Shown here in pieces: positions 28,950-38,686 of a DNA stretch of 64,000 nucleotides. How positions within the stretch are numbered: position 1 is the first letter of the stretch; the number at the start of each line of letters is the position of its first letter. Under the pieces are notes generated by a model that had not been told where the DNA came from, ran no database searches, and was given only the letters and a program-made list of their open reading frames with translations. Source of the DNA: Novosphingobium sp. 9U (lineage in GTDB: Bacteria; Pseudomonadota; Alphaproteobacteria; Sphingomonadales; Sphingomonadaceae); NCBI RefSeq assembly GCF_902506425.1, contig NZ_LR732469.1, positions 372,001 to 436,000 of the forward strand, written 5' to 3'. A program made the translations under genes and the position numbers.

Positions 28950-30287
28950 ATGAAATGGTCCCCCAGGGCAGATCCCTCTGCCGACCCCGCTGGGCTCCAC
29001 CGCCAGTTCACCGCGTCTGCCGGCACTTGGCTCGACATGCGCGCCTGCGCCCAGGTGGTCGAACGCGCGTTGCGCGACTTGCCCGCAGGCGAGCGGCTGG
29101 GTCTACTGCTCCTCGAAGTCTGGGGCCTGAGCGAACAGCTCGACGCGCTGGTGAGCGAACACGGCGTCGCCGCGGGGGAGAGGGCCACCGTCTCGCTGTC
29201 CGCCGGCCTGCCCCCCGACACGCGGATTGCTCGGGTTGGCCGGGGCACGCTGGCGTTGATCTTCCCACAACTCAGCAACATCGCCGAAGGTGAGCGCCTG
29301 GCCGAAGCGGTGGCGACCGGGCCGCTGCTGATCTTCGCCGGCGCCGGCATTCCCGTGCCGCTCGATGTGCGCGCCGGCCTGGCGATTGCACCCGATCACG
29401 GCACCACCTTCGAGACGCTGCTCGCTCGCGCCGAGCTGGCAGTAATCGAGCTGCGCTCGCAGCAATCCAGCAGCTTCGCCACTTACCGCTCCGACGTGCA
29501 GGCCCGCGCCATCCGTCGCGCGCGGCTGCGACAGGACCTGGAGCGCGCCGAGCAGGAAGGCCAATTCGAGCTGTTCTACCAGCCCCAAGTCGACCTTGCG
29601 ACCGGGCGTATCGTCGGCGCCGAAGCGCTGATGCGTTGGCATCATCCCACCCACGGCTTGCTGGCTCCGGGCGACTTCCTGGCTCGGCTGGAGCAGATGT
29701 CGCAAGCGCGCGCGGTCGACACCTGGGTGCTGGAGACCGCCGCCACGCAGGCCGCGGCCTGGAGCGGCACCAAGCCCGGCGTGCGCGTGGCGATCAACAT
29801 CTTCCCCGATCGACTAGGCGATCGGCTGGTCACCGATGTCGAACGGGTGCTGGGCGAACACGGCCTTTCCCCCGAAGCGCTGGAGATCGAAATCCCCGAG
29901 CGCCATGCCTTAGACGACATCGACAGCGCCGCGCGCACGGTAAAATCGCTGCGAAGGCTGGGCGTGTCCGTGGCGCTGGATGACTTCGGCACCGGCTTCG
30001 CCTCGCTCACCGCAATCAGCGCGCTCGACGTCAATCGGCTGAAGATCGACCGCAGCTTCGTCGCCGACATGCTGTCGAACGGCAAGAGCGTGGCGATCGT
30101 CTCGACCCTGATCGAGCTGGGCCGGCGGATCGACTTGTCAATCCTGGCGGAGGGGATCGAGACGGCCGAACAGCGCGACGTACTGGCAGCGTTCGGGTGC
30201 AACGAGGGTCAGGGCTACCTATTCGGCAAGCCAATGCCGGCGGAGCAGCTGTGGCCGGTCTGCCAGGCGGTGCGACGGGCGGGGTGA
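28950..30287 (+). CDS. EAL-domain cyclic-di-GMP phosphodiesterase with degenerate N-terminal domain
   Basis: This protein of about 445 residues has a C-terminal EAL domain with EALMRWHH (Glu225), ALDDFGTGFASL, LKIDRSF, AEGIETAEQ and GQGYLFGKP, so the metal and substrate residues look intact and cyclic-di-GMP hydrolysis is likely. The N-terminal 190 residues resemble a GGDEF fold, but the place of GG(D/E)EF reads GRGTLALIF, so cyclase activity is lost. There is no membrane helix. The start is uncertain: ATG at 28950, or TTG at 28944 or 28938 nearer the GGAAAGG site. Confidence 0.9.
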   Translation: MKWSPRADPSADPAGLHRQFTASAGTWLDMRACAQVVERALRDLPAGERLGLLLLEVWGLSEQLDALVSEHGVAAGERATVSLSAGLPPDTRIARVGRGTLALIFPQLSNIAEGERLAEAVATGPLLIFAGAGIPVPLDVRAGLAIAPDHGTTFETLLARAELAVIELRSQQSSSFATYRSDVQARAIRRARLRQDLERAEQEGQFELFYQPQVDLATGRIVGAEALMRWHHPTHGLLAPGDFLARLEQMSQARAVDTWVLETAATQAAAWSGTKPGVRVAINIFPDRLGDRLVTDVERVLGEHGLSPEALEIEIPERHALDDIDSAARTVKSLRRLGVSVALDDFGTGFASLTAISALDVNRLKIDRSFVADMLSNGKSVAIVSTLIELGRRIDLSILAEGIETAEQRDVLAAFGCNEGQGYLFGKPMPAEQLWPVCQAVRRAG

Positions 30288-30479
30288 CGTTGGCGACGCC
30301 CTCACGTGAGGGGACATCGTGAGGTCAAGAGGATAGCTGGTACGCTTCGACGTGCTCAGCCTTGGCGGTATTGGTGTCAGCTGCTCCAGGACAAGCCAGC
30401 CCGGTGCGGCCGTCCCTGACATCCGCTGGCTGGCCGGTCGAAGTCCGCCAGTCGATCACTCGACTGGCGGCTCCTGACC
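30288..30479. other. Intergenic region with two palindromes
   Basis: This 192-base gap between the convergent EAL and DAHP synthase genes holds no supported gene. It has a perfect 14-base palindrome CCCTCACGTGAGGG at 30299-30312, just after the EAL gene, and the hairpin listed separately. Confidence 0.5.
30445..30470 (-). terminator. Hairpin downstream of DAHP synthase
   Basis: CCGCCAGTCGA and TCGACTGGCGG form an 11-base-pair stem with a 4-base loop, ten bases after the aroG stop on the minus strand. No T tract follows. Confidence 0.5.
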
Positions 30480-31862
30480 TCAAGCGGCCTGCTTGTGCCG
30501 CTCTACCGCTTCGAGCTTGAGCATGTCGGCCATCTTGAACGCCAGCTCGATCGACTGCGCGCCGTTCAAGCGCGGGTCGCAGTGTGTGTGGTAGCGGTCC
30601 GCCAGGATCTCGTCGGTGATGGCGATGGCGCCGCCGGTGCACTCGGTGACGTCCTGGCCGGTCATCTCGATGTGGATGCCACCCGCATGCGTGCCCTCGG
30701 CGCGGTGGACGGCGAAGAAGCCGCTCACTTCGGCGAGGATGCGGTCGAACGGACGGGTCTTGAGGCCGCTGTCGGTCTTGATGACGTTGCCGTGCATCGG
30801 GTCGCACGACCACACCACCGGGTGACCCTCGCGCTGCACCGCGCGCACCAGCTTGGGCAGCCCGTCCTCGACCTTGTCGTGCCCGAAGCGGCTGATCAGC
30901 GTCATGCGGCCAGGCTCGCGGCCCGGGTTGAGGATGTCGAGCATGCGCAGCAGCGCGTCGGGCTCCAGGCTCGGCCCGCACTTCATGCCGATCGGGTTGC
31001 CGACGCCGCGCAGGAACTCGACATGCGCCGAGCCCTCGAAGCGGGTGCGGTCACCGATCCACAGCATGTGCGCCGAGCAGTCGTACCAGTCGCCGGTCAG
31101 CGAATCGCGCCGGGTCAGTGCCTGCTCGTACTGCAGCAGCAGCGCCTCGTGGCTGGTGTAGAAGCTGGTGCCCTGCAGCTGCGGCACGGTCTGCGGATCG
31201 ACGCCGCATGCCGCCATGAAGTCCAGCGCTTCGCTGATCTTGTCCGCCATCTGCGCGAACTTGGTGCCCCAGGGGCTGCGGCCAATGTGATCCATCGTCC
31301 ATTGGTGAACCTGGCGCAGGTTCGCGTAGCCGCCGCTCGCGAAAGCGCGCAGCAGGTTCAGCGTGGATGCCGACTGCGTGTAGGCGCGCAGCATGCGATC
31401 CGGATCGTTGGTGCGGATGCCCGCCTCGAACTCGACACCGTTAATGATGTCACCCAAGTAGCTGGGCAGTTCCTCGCCGCCGATCGTCTCGGTCGGGGCC
31501 GAGCGCGGCTTGGCGAACTGGCCGGCGATGCGGCCGACCTTCACCACCGGCTGTTTGCCCGCGAACGTCAACACGACCGCCATCTGCAGCAGCACGCGGA
31601 AGGTATCGCGAATGTTGTCCGGATGAAACTCCGCGAAGCTTTCCGCGCAGTCCCCGCCCTGGAGCAGGAAACCGCGACCGGCGGCAACCTCAGCCAGGTC
31701 CTTCTTCAGCTCGCGCGCTTCGCCTGCAAACACCAGCGGCGGGAACTTTGCTAGCGTGGCCTCGACCTCGCCCAGCTTCTCCGCGTCGCCATAGGAAGGC
31801 AGGTGCCGCGCTTCGTGCGCCTTCCAGCCTTCCGGTGTCCAATTGCTCGCCACGTCACTCAC
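30480..31862 (-). CDS. aroG: Class II 3-deoxy-7-phosphoheptulonate synthase
   Basis: This 460-residue protein belongs to the plant-like class II DAHP synthases. It joins phosphoenolpyruvate and erythrose 4-phosphate as the first step of the shikimate pathway. Typical segments are [37 protein letters not shown]-like [26 protein letters not shown] and [13 protein letters not shown]. Start and length match the family. It is transcribed away from the M16 protease gene, 125 bases downstream of it. Confidence 0.96.
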   Translation of the reverse strand: MSDVASNWTPEGWKAHEARHLPSYGDAEKLGEVEATLAKFPPLVFAGEARELKKDLAEVAAGRGFLLQGGDCAESFAEFHPDNIRDTFRVLLQMAVVLTFAGKQPVVKVGRIAGQFAKPRSAPTETIGGEELPSYLGDIINGVEFEAGIRTNDPDRMLRAYTQSASTLNLLRAFASGGYANLRQVHQWTMDHIGRSPWGTKFAQMADKISEALDFMAACGVDPQTVPQLQGTSFYTSHEALLLQYEQALTRRDSLTGDWYDCSAHMLWIGDRTRFEGSAHVEFLRGVGNPIGMKCGPSLEPDALLRMLDILNPGREPGRMTLISRFGHDKVEDGLPKLVRAVQREGHPVVWSCDPMHGNVIKTDSGLKTRPFDRILAEVSGFFAVHRAEGTHAGGIHIEMTGQDVTECTGGAIAITDEILADRYHTHCDPRLNGAQSIELAFKMADMLKLEAVERHKQAA

Positions 31863-31987
31863 TCCTCAGCGCGCGGCGGGTGCCGGCGCAATACAAGGCG
31901 GCGCACATACGCCCTGCGCGCAAGGATTGCAAAGTCGGGTTTGCTGGTAAGCGTGATCGGCAATCCCAGCGTTGGCGATGTGCGGCG

Positions 31988-34957
31988 CTACTTGCGCGCC
32001 GCCACCTTCGCGTCCTTCTCCGGCACCACTTCCAACCGCCACGAGGCGTCCTTGCCCAGGTACTTGGCGGCGAGCGCCTGCATCTGTGCGGGTGTGGTCA
32101 CCGTGTAGTCGGTCATGACCGAGCGAAGCGACGCAAGGCGCGAGGCGTCGGTTGTGGCGCCTTCGATCTGTTGCATGAAGAAGGCCGAACTGCTGGCGGC
32201 GCGGGTGATCTGCTGGCGCAGCGGCTCGATCACGCGGGCGAGTTCGTCGGCCGTGGGTGGATTGGTGATCAGGTCCTGCGCGATCTGGTCGGCCGTTTGG
32301 AAGAACACCGGCACCGATTTGGGATCGACTTGCGCCATCGCTGTGATCGAACCTCCGGCCTTGAGGTCGACCGGCCATGTCGAGAACACATATGGCGCAT
32401 AGGACGCGCCCAGCTTCTCACGCAAAGCATCGAGCAGACGGTTGGTGAACAGCTGCGTCAAAATCTCCAGCTGGCGCGATTCCGGCACGCCGACGGAGCC
32501 ACCGCCGGTCGGCCATGAGATCACCGCCGCCGCCTGGTCGGGATCGCCATGGTGGTGCAGGACGATCGGCGTGTCGGACGGCTTGGGCACCGTGATCTCG
32601 GCCGTGCCGGTGGGTACCGGAGCCGGATCGCGCGGCTTCAGGGCACCGAAAGTGCGCTGCAGCGCCGCCACGGTGGTTGCGGGATCGAAGTCGCCGAAGA
32701 TCTGCACTTCGATCGGTCCGCTGGCGAGTGCCTTCTCCCAGACCTTGCGGAAGCCCTCAGGCGTGGTCTTGTCGATCTCGGCCGGGGTCGGCGTCTCGAA
32801 GCGAGGGTCCTGCCCGCGCTGGTAGAACTGCAAGTCGCGGTTGAGCACGCCTTGGGGCGAGGTCGAAAAGGTGTCGTACTGGATCTTGGCCGCGGCCTTG
32901 GCGCGCTCGAACGGCTGCTTGTCCCAGCGTGGCAGGTCGAGCTTTGCGGCGAAGAGATAGAGCTGGTCGGCAAGGTCCGCTGGCCGAGTCTCGGCCGTCA
33001 TCTCGAACGCGGCATCCTGGACGTCGAAGTCGAAGCCCATCTTGCGGCCGGTCGAGATACGGTCGAGATCGTCCTGGCCGAGCGTTGCCAGGCCGGAGCT
33101 GACCAGCGCCGTCTCGCCCAGCGAGATATAAGGCGCGTCCTTGGGCGCGATCTCGCGATAGCCGCCCCCGAAGCGGACCTTCACGGTCACGCGACCGGGC
33201 TCTTCCTGTACCGGCCACAGCAGCACTTTGACGCCGTTGGCGAAGGCCAGCTGCTGAATGCCGAGCAAGCCGGTGCTCTGCGACTGCGTGACCTGGCCCG
33301 GCTTGCCGATCGCGGGCAACTTGTCGAACGAGACTGGCGCCGAGTTGGCGGCCTGGCGCACCTGCTCGTCGGGCTTGACCGGCTCGGCCAGCGCCTGGCG
33401 CAACCCGGCATCGGTCGCGGTGCCTTGCTTTTGCGTGATGAACAAGCCGCGCGTCACAGTGCCGGTGAACAGCTGCTGCGTGTGCTGGAGCACGGCAGCG
33501 GGCGTGAACAGCGGCTTGGACTCGCGGAAGATGCGCAGCACCGCTTCGGGCGAGGCGACCGTCTCGCGAATGTCGAGCGCGTTGACGAGGTCGTCGGCCA
33601 GCTTGGCGCCGGGCAGGAGGCGGCGCTGCTCGACCGGCACCTGGAACGCGACATCGAGCTCGGCCAGTTCACGGTCGATCTCGGCCTGCGTCGGTGGGCG
33701 CACCAGGGCGTCGGCGATCACCGCGCGCACGTCGTGGAGCGCCGCCTTCCAGTCGTCGCCCAACGGCGTGATCGAAACGAAGGTCGCATCGGCGGAGCGC
33801 GCGACGTCCTGCTGGTTCACTTGCGCGGTTAGGAAGCTACCGCCCAGCCGTGCCTTGGCTTCCAGTCGGCGATTGATGATCGCCTGCGCCAGCGCGTCCG
33901 TCATCAGGCCCTGGTTGTAGACGATGGTATCGTTAACCTGCCGCCAGGGCCGCAGGACGGCATAGTTGATCCCGGCCGGCAGATCGGGTTCGACCAGCAC
34001 CTTTGCCTCGCCGATCGGATTTTTAGGGTCGACGCCGGCCGGCGCCACCGGATCTCCGAAGCTGGGCGCCGGCACTGCCTTGCCGGGCGGGTTCCAGTCG
34101 GCGAACCACTTCTTCACGGAAGCTTCCAGCTGCGCCGGCTCGGCATCGCCGGCAACGATCACGACGACGTTCTGCGGCCTATACCAGCGGTGATAGAACG
34201 CGCGCACGCTCTCCTGCGTGGTTGATTGCAGCGACTTGACGGTGCCGATCGGCGAGCGGTCGGCGAGCGGCTGGCCGTGGTAGAACGCCTCCTGCATCGC
34301 GTCCTGCACGCGCTTGGCGGCCCCGCCGCGCTCGCGCATTTCGGCCATGACGATCGGCAGGTCGGCCTTCAGGTTGTCCGCGCTCAGCGTGGGCGCGGTG
34401 ACCATGCCGGAAAGCAGCTTCATCGTCTCGTCGAGCGAGGTGGGCGTGGCGTTCGGCAGGTCGAGCTTGAACACGGTCTGCGTGTTGCTCGTCTCGGCAT
34501 TGGTGTCGGTGCCGAAGGAGGCACCCAGCCGCTGGAACGTCGCGATCGCCGCGCCGCTCTCGATGTACTTGGACTGGCGGAACACCATGTGCTCCAGCAA
34601 GTGCGCATAGCCACGCTCGTTGTCGGTCTCGTAGAGCGAGCCGGCGTCGACGCGGATGCGGATGGAGACCTGGCCCGGCGGCACACCGTTCTTGCGCACG
34701 GCGTAACGCATGCCGTTGCTCAGCTCGCCGAAGTTCCACTCCAAGTCGGGCGGCACGTCGCTGCCCTTGTAGAGCCACGGCACCTTGCTGGCGCTGCCCG
34801 GAGCCACGGTGCCCTGCACAGGCTTGGCGGGCACCGGCTTTGCAGGCGCCGGCTTTGCCGACACGGGAGCCTGCTGCGCCAGAACGGGTGAAAGCGTCGA
34901 AGTGGAGAGGAGGAGAAGGCAGGCGAGCGAGCGGACGGCGCGCGATGAGATGTGCAT
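31988..34957 (-). CDS. Periplasmic M16-family zinc protease
   Basis: The 989-residue protein has a signal peptide (MHISSRAVRSLACLLLLSTS, cleaved near VLAQQ), then a short repeat linker rich in AKP/PVPAKP, then two M16 halves. The inverted zinc motif HLLEH (His119, Glu122, His123) lies in the first half, with the downstream Glu in TNAETSNTQ. The second half lacks the motif, as is normal for this family. It is probably a peptidase that clears peptides in the periplasm. Confidence 0.93.
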   Translation of the reverse strand: MHISSRAVRSLACLLLLSTSTLSPVLAQQAPVSAKPAPAKPVPAKPVQGTVAPGSASKVPWLYKGSDVPPDLEWNFGELSNGMRYAVRKNGVPPGQVSIRIRVDAGSLYETDNERGYAHLLEHMVFRQSKYIESGAAIATFQRLGASFGTDTNAETSNTQTVFKLDLPNATPTSLDETMKLLSGMVTAPTLSADNLKADLPIVMAEMRERGGAAKRVQDAMQEAFYHGQPLADRSPIGTVKSLQSTTQESVRAFYHRWYRPQNVVVIVAGDAEPAQLEASVKKWFADWNPPGKAVPAPSFGDPVAPAGVDPKNPIGEAKVLVEPDLPAGINYAVLRPWRQVNDTIVYNQGLMTDALAQAIINRRLEAKARLGGSFLTAQVNQQDVARSADATFVSITPLGDDWKAALHDVRAVIADALVRPPTQAEIDRELAELDVAFQVPVEQRRLLPGAKLADDLVNALDIRETVASPEAVLRIFRESKPLFTPAAVLQHTQQLFTGTVTRGLFITQKQGTATDAGLRQALAEPVKPDEQVRQAANSAPVSFDKLPAIGKPGQVTQSQSTGLLGIQQLAFANGVKVLLWPVQEEPGRVTVKVRFGGGYREIAPKDAPYISLGETALVSSGLATLGQDDLDRISTGRKMGFDFDVQDAAFEMTAETRPADLADQLYLFAAKLDLPRWDKQPFERAKAAAKIQYDTFSTSPQGVLNRDLQFYQRGQDPRFETPTPAEIDKTTPEGFRKVWEKALASGPIEVQIFGDFDPATTVAALQRTFGALKPRDPAPVPTGTAEITVPKPSDTPIVLHHHGDPDQAAAVISWPTGGGSVGVPESRQLEILTQLFTNRLLDALREKLGASYAPYVFSTWPVDLKAGGSITAMAQVDPKSVPVFFQTADQIAQDLITNPPTADELARVIEPLRQQITRAASSSAFFMQQIEGATTDASRLASLRSVMTDYTVTTPAQMQALAAKYLGKDASWRLEVVPEKDAKVAARK

Positions 34958-35071
34958 GGCGAAAGGTATAGGGGCTGCATTGCTGAAGGGCCAGTGAATA
35001 GGCAAAGCTTTGCGGCGCAATCATCGCCCGGCGCACCTTGACCACAGGGACGCTTCGCCTACATCGCCTTC

Positions 35072-35659
35072 ATGTATATCGAAACCGAAGCGACGCCCAA
35101 TCCCGCCACGCTCAAGTTCCTGCCTGGCCGGCAGGTGATGACGGCGGGCACGCGTGAGTTCACCTCGCCAGAAGCGGCCGAAGCTTCGCCGCTGGCGCAG
35201 ATGCTGTTCGATCTGGGCGACGTGACCGGCGTGTTCTTCGGGCACGACTTCGTCTCGGTGACCGCGGCACCCGGCGTCGAGTGGGCTTCGCTCAAGCCGC
35301 AGGTCGCGTCGGTACTGCTCGACCACTTCGTGTCGCAGGCACCGCTGTTCACCGCCGGCACCGCGGCGGGCTTCTCCGTGCCTGGTGACGAGGACGACCT
35401 GCTCGACGGTCAGGCGGACGACCCTGCGGACGCGGACATCGTCGCGCAAATCCGCGACCTGATCGACACGCGCGTGCGACCGGCGGTCGCCAATGACGGC
35501 GGCGACATCATCTATCGCGGGTTCCGCCAGGGCGTGGTGTTCCTGACGATGCAGGGCGCCTGCTCGGGCTGCCCCTCGTCCTCGGCGACGTTGAAGCACG
35601 GCATCGAAGGCCTGCTGAAGCACTACGTGCCCGAAGTCACCGAAGTGCGCGCCGCCTGA
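35072..35659 (+). CDS. nfuA: Fe-S cluster scaffold/carrier NfuA-type protein
   Basis: This 195-residue protein has an N-terminal Nfu domain (TPNPATLKFLPGR) and a C-terminal NifU-like domain with the cluster-binding CSGC (Cys164, Cys167) in QGACSGCPSS. It binds and delivers Fe-S clusters. It is divergent from the M16 protease and leads a run of plus-strand genes. Confidence 0.95.
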   Translation: MYIETEATPNPATLKFLPGRQVMTAGTREFTSPEAAEASPLAQMLFDLGDVTGVFFGHDFVSVTAAPGVEWASLKPQVASVLLDHFVSQAPLFTAGTAAGFSVPGDEDDLLDGQADDPADADIVAQIRDLIDTRVRPAVANDGGDIIYRGFRQGVVFLTMQGACSGCPSSSATLKHGIEGLLKHYVPEVTEVRAA

Positions 35660-35679
35660 GTATCCGCTAGGCCTTGGGC

Positions 35680-36297
35680 ATGCACGCCGGGCGCACTCTG
35701 GTCATCGATACCGCGACCGAGGCCTGCTCGGTCGCGCTGTTCGAGGGCGGCGATTGCGTCGCTGGCGAATGGCGCATGCTCGGGCGTGGCCATGCCGAGA
35801 ACCTGGTGCCGATGATCGCGGCGCTGCCCGAACGCGGACGGGCGACACGGATCGCGGTCGCCCTTGGGCCCGGCAGCTTCACCGGCGTACGCGTAGGCAT
35901 CGCCGCGGCGCGGGCGCTAGGACTTGCGTGGGGCGCTGAAGTCCTCGGCTATCCGACGCCGGCACTAGTCGCGGCGATGGCCCGCGCGCAGGCGGGCGCC
36001 CTCCCCATCACCGTGGCGATGACCGGAGGCCATGGCGAGTGGTTCGTCGCGCGCTACGATGCGGAGGGCGGCGAGGTTAGCCCCGTCGGCTCCCTGCGCC
36101 CGGACGTGGCGGCGGCCGGCGCCGACGATCTCGTCGCAGGTAATCAGGCGGCGGCGTTGGTCGCCGCCCGAGGCACCGGCCGCTCGATCGAGCTCTGGCC
36201 GGACGCGCGCGCCTTTGCGCTGCTCAGCGAGGGGGACCTGCAATCGCCCGCCCCCATGTATGGCCGACCGCCGGATGCGAAGGTGGCGGCGCGATGA
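35680..36297 (+). CDS. tsaB: tRNA threonylcarbamoyladenosine protein TsaB
   Basis: This 205-residue ASKHA-fold protein is TsaB (YeaZ), partner of TsaD in making t6A37 of tRNA. The N-terminal LVIDTATEACSVAL, HAENLVPMI and LGPGSFTGVRVGIAAARAL are characteristic. The ATG at 35680 gives the family start; a TTG two codons earlier is possible. It overlaps rimI by four bases. Confidence 0.95.
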   Translation: MHAGRTLVIDTATEACSVALFEGGDCVAGEWRMLGRGHAENLVPMIAALPERGRATRIAVALGPGSFTGVRVGIAAARALGLAWGAEVLGYPTPALVAAMARAQAGALPITVAMTGGHGEWFVARYDAEGGEVSPVGSLRPDVAAAGADDLVAGNQAAALVAARGTGRSIELWPDARAFALLSEGDLQSPAPMYGRPPDAKVAAR

Positions 36298-36758
36298 CCT
36301 GCGGCGACGACGTCGACCAGATCATGGCGATCATGGCCGTGGCGTTCGACCCGGCCTATGGCGAAGCTTGGACTCGTCGCCAAGTCGAGGACGCATTACT
36401 GCTGGGTAACTGCCACGCCTACCTCGCCGCACCCGATGGTGCACCGGTCAGCGCGCAGGAACGCGCAGTCGGCTTTTCGCTGTCGCGCACAGGGTTCGAA
36501 GAAGAGGAACTGCTGCTGTTCGGCGTCGTGCCAGAGTATCGCAGCTGCGGTGTCGGGCGCGCCATGCTGGTCGCGCTATCCAGCGCTGCAAGTTCGCGCG
36601 GAGCGCGGCGGCTTTTACTGGAGATGCGCCGCGGTAATCCAGCAGAACGGCTGTATCGCACGTTCGGCTTCAGCGTGATCGGCGAAAGGCGCGATTATTA
36701 CCGAACTCCTGTTGGCACGCGTATCGACGCGATCACCTTTGCCTGTGAAATCGCCTGA
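36294..36758 (+). CDS. rimI: Ribosomal protein S18-alanine N-acetyltransferase-like GNAT enzyme
   Basis: This 154-residue GNAT protein has the acetyl-CoA loop PEYRSCGVGRAMLVAL and the RimI-like LLLEMRRGNPAERLYRTFGF followed by GERRDYY. The position directly after tsaB with a 4-base overlap is the classic rimI context. RimI acetylates the N-terminus of S18. Confidence 0.9.
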   Translation: MTCGDDVDQIMAIMAVAFDPAYGEAWTRRQVEDALLLGNCHAYLAAPDGAPVSAQERAVGFSLSRTGFEEEELLLFGVVPEYRSCGVGRAMLVALSSAASSRGARRLLLEMRRGNPAERLYRTFGFSVIGERRDYYRTPVGTRIDAITFACEIA

Positions 36759-36760
36759 AG

Positions 36761-36832
36761 AGTTACGCGGTATTCTGTCGATTGTGACGATACATAGCTG
36801 TTACACTTAAATCACATCAAATAGTGTTGTCA
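36761..36832. promoter_or_regulatory. AT-rich region upstream of mucR
   Basis: This stretch is much richer in A and T than its neighbours (for example TTACACTTAAATCACATCAAA). It lies in the 159-base gap before mucR and should contain its promoter. MucR/Ros proteins are known to bind AT-rich sites and to control their own genes, so autoregulation here is plausible but not shown. Confidence 0.45.
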
Positions 36833-36917
36833 TCGCGGGCCGAGTGGTTCAATGGCGGTGCATCAAGCGAACGAGCTTGTGCAATCCCATAACCTATGGT
36901 CGCATCTAGAGGTCAAT

Positions 36918-37373
36918 ATGCAGAACATCGAAACCGACATGAGCGAAACACTGATCACGCTGACTTCGGACATCGTGGCCGCTCATGTCAGCAACAACAA
37001 CGTCCCCCTGGAAGATCTGCCTTCGCTGATCACCAACGTCTACGGCGCACTCGCCAGTCTGGGCGGCAGCGAGCCGGTGCAGGAAGAGAAGCCTGAGCCC
37101 GCCGTTTCGGTGCGCGCCTCCGTGAAGCCCGACTACATCGTCTGCCTGGAAGACGGCAAGAAGCTCAAGATGCTGAAGCGTCACCTGATGACGCACTACA
37201 ACATGACGCCCGAAGAGTATCGCCAGCGCTGGAACCTGCCTGCCGACTACCCGATGGTCGCCCCCAACTATGCCGAGAAGCGTCGCGAACTGGCCAAGAA
37301 GATCGGCCTGGGTCGCAAGCCCAATGCCCGTCGCGGTCGCCGCGCCAAGGCTGCGCCGGCCGTCCCCGCCTGA
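36918..37373 (+). CDS. mucR: MucR/Ros-family transcriptional regulator
   Basis: This 151-residue regulator has the Ros/MucR domain: VCLEDGKKLKMLKRHLMTH, then MTPEEYRQRWNLPADYPMVA and the basic C-terminal arm. In classical Ros the zinc ligands begin C-x2-C; here the second position is Asp79 (Cys76, Asp79, His89, His93). Some Mesorhizobium homologues have the same change. These proteins act as H-NS-like silencers of exopolysaccharide, motility and surface genes. The start at 36918 was chosen because the region before it is not conserved-looking. Confidence 0.92.
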   Translation: MQNIETDMSETLITLTSDIVAAHVSNNNVPLEDLPSLITNVYGALASLGGSEPVQEEKPEPAVSVRASVKPDYIVCLEDGKKLKMLKRHLMTHYNMTPEEYRQRWNLPADYPMVAPNYAEKRRELAKKIGLGRKPNARRGRRAKAAPAVPA

Positions 37374-37485
37374 ACGGCGGGCTCAATAGCCGAACCATCG
37401 TTGCAATAGTTGTGAATGCGGCGGCGTCGTCCTAGATGGGACGGCGCCGCCGCAGCGCGTTCGCCGCAACCCCTAGGAAAACGAC

Positions 37486-37917
37486 GTGCACCAGCCCATC
37501 GACATCGAAGCTCTCTGCGCTCAGCGTGGCCTGCGCATCACCGAGCAGCGCCGCGTCATCGCCAAGGTGCTGTCCGAGAGCACCGATCATCCTGACGTCG
37601 AGAAGCTGCATGAGCGTGCGGCGAAGATCGATCCGGGCATCTCGATCGCCACCGTCTATCGCACCGTGCGCCTGTTCGAGGAGGCCGGCATCCTCGACCG
37701 GCATGACTTCGGCGACGGCCGTGCACGCTACGAAGCCGCGCCCGAGGCACACCACGACCACATGATTGACGTCGAGACGGGCAACGTGATCGAGTTCGTC
37801 GACCCGGAACTAGAGTCGCTGCAGCGGCAGATCGCCGAGCGCCTCGGCTTCCGCCTCGTCGATCACCGCATGGAGCTGTTCGGCGTCAAGATCGGCCGCG
37901 AGGGCGGCGAGCGCTGA
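37486..37917 (+). CDS. fur: Fur-family transcriptional regulator
   Basis: This 143-residue protein has the Fur winged helix (LRITEQRRVIAKVLSES, ISIATVYRTVRLFEEAGI) and the metal-binding HHDHMIDVETGNVIEF with the FVDPELESLQ dimer segment. In alphaproteobacteria this orthologue senses iron or manganese (Fur/Mur); sequence alone does not decide. It lacks the C-terminal CxxC zinc site. The start is GTG with AGGAAA upstream. Confidence 0.93.
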   Translation: MHQPIDIEALCAQRGLRITEQRRVIAKVLSESTDHPDVEKLHERAAKIDPGISIATVYRTVRLFEEAGILDRHDFGDGRARYEAAPEAHHDHMIDVETGNVIEFVDPELESLQRQIAERLGFRLVDHRMELFGVKIGREGGER

Positions 37918-37918
37918 G

Positions 37919-38668
37919 ATGAGCCCCGGCACAGGTGTGGCCGGCCGGCTGCGCCTGGCCCTGCGCGGCGCAGCGCTGGTCGGGTGGCTGGCGCTGTGCC
38001 TGGCGCTCTACGGCCTGCGCGCAATTCTGCCCGGCCGCAACTGGGTGCCGCGCTTATTCCTGGGCGGCACCTTGCGGATCGTCGGGGCGCGGCTGCGCGT
38101 GCTCGGAGAACGAGCGCCGGCGCCGTGTTTCCTGATCGCCAATCATCTCAGCTGGATGGATATCCTGGCGCTGGCCGGGGCGACCGGCACCGCGTTCGTC
38201 GCGCATGACGGGCTCGCCGGCAATCCCGCGCTGCGTTTCCTGTGCCGGCTGAACCGCACCGTCTTCATCGCCCGGGGCGAGCGCGGCAGTGTCGCTGGGC
38301 AAGTCGAGCAAGTGCAAGAGGGCCTGCACGAGAGCGGGGTGCTCACCTTGTTTCCAGAGGGCACTTGCGATGACGGCGTGACGCTGCTGCCGTTCAAGTC
38401 CTCACTGCTGGCGGCGGTGGATGGCGGCGATCAGACGGTTGCGATCCAGCCGGTGTGGATCGACTATGGGGCCGAGGCGGGCGAGATCGCCTGGTTCGGT
38501 GATGAAGGCGGGCTCGCGAACTTCACGCGCGTGCTGGCGCGTGCGAGGCCGGTTCAGGTGACCTTGCACATGCTTGCTCCGCTCGGACCGCAAGAGCGCC
38601 AGGATCGCAAGACCATCGCAGCGGCTGCTCGTGAGGCGATCGAGGCGAGCGCTCTCGGCACTACCTAG
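37919..38668 (+). CDS. plsC: 1-acyl-sn-glycerol-3-phosphate acyltransferase
   Basis: This 249-residue membrane enzyme has one N-terminal hydrophobic helix (LVGWLALCLALYGLRAI) and the acyltransferase boxes NHLSWMD (HX4D) and FPEGTCDDG. It makes phosphatidic acid from lysophosphatidic acid. It begins one base after the fur stop, so it is translationally linked. In many alphaproteobacteria miaB comes next; here the strand changes instead. Confidence 0.92.
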   Translation: MSPGTGVAGRLRLALRGAALVGWLALCLALYGLRAILPGRNWVPRLFLGGTLRIVGARLRVLGERAPAPCFLIANHLSWMDILALAGATGTAFVAHDGLAGNPALRFLCRLNRTVFIARGERGSVAGQVEQVQEGLHESGVLTLFPEGTCDDGVTLLPFKSSLLAAVDGGDQTVAIQPVWIDYGAEAGEIAWFGDEGGLANFTRVLARARPVQVTLHMLAPLGPQERQDRKTIAAAAREAIEASALGTT

Positions 38669-38686
38669 GGCGAGTTTCCCTCATTC

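Noticed and set aside
28950..29520. Possible active GGDEF cyclase domain in the EAL protein
   Set aside because: The signature position reads GRGTLALIF, so catalytic residues are absent.
36836..36900. A possible tRNA-like stretch (GGCCGAGTGGTTCAATGG)
   Set aside because: No acceptor stem, anticodon arm or T-arm consensus could be folded from the surrounding bases.
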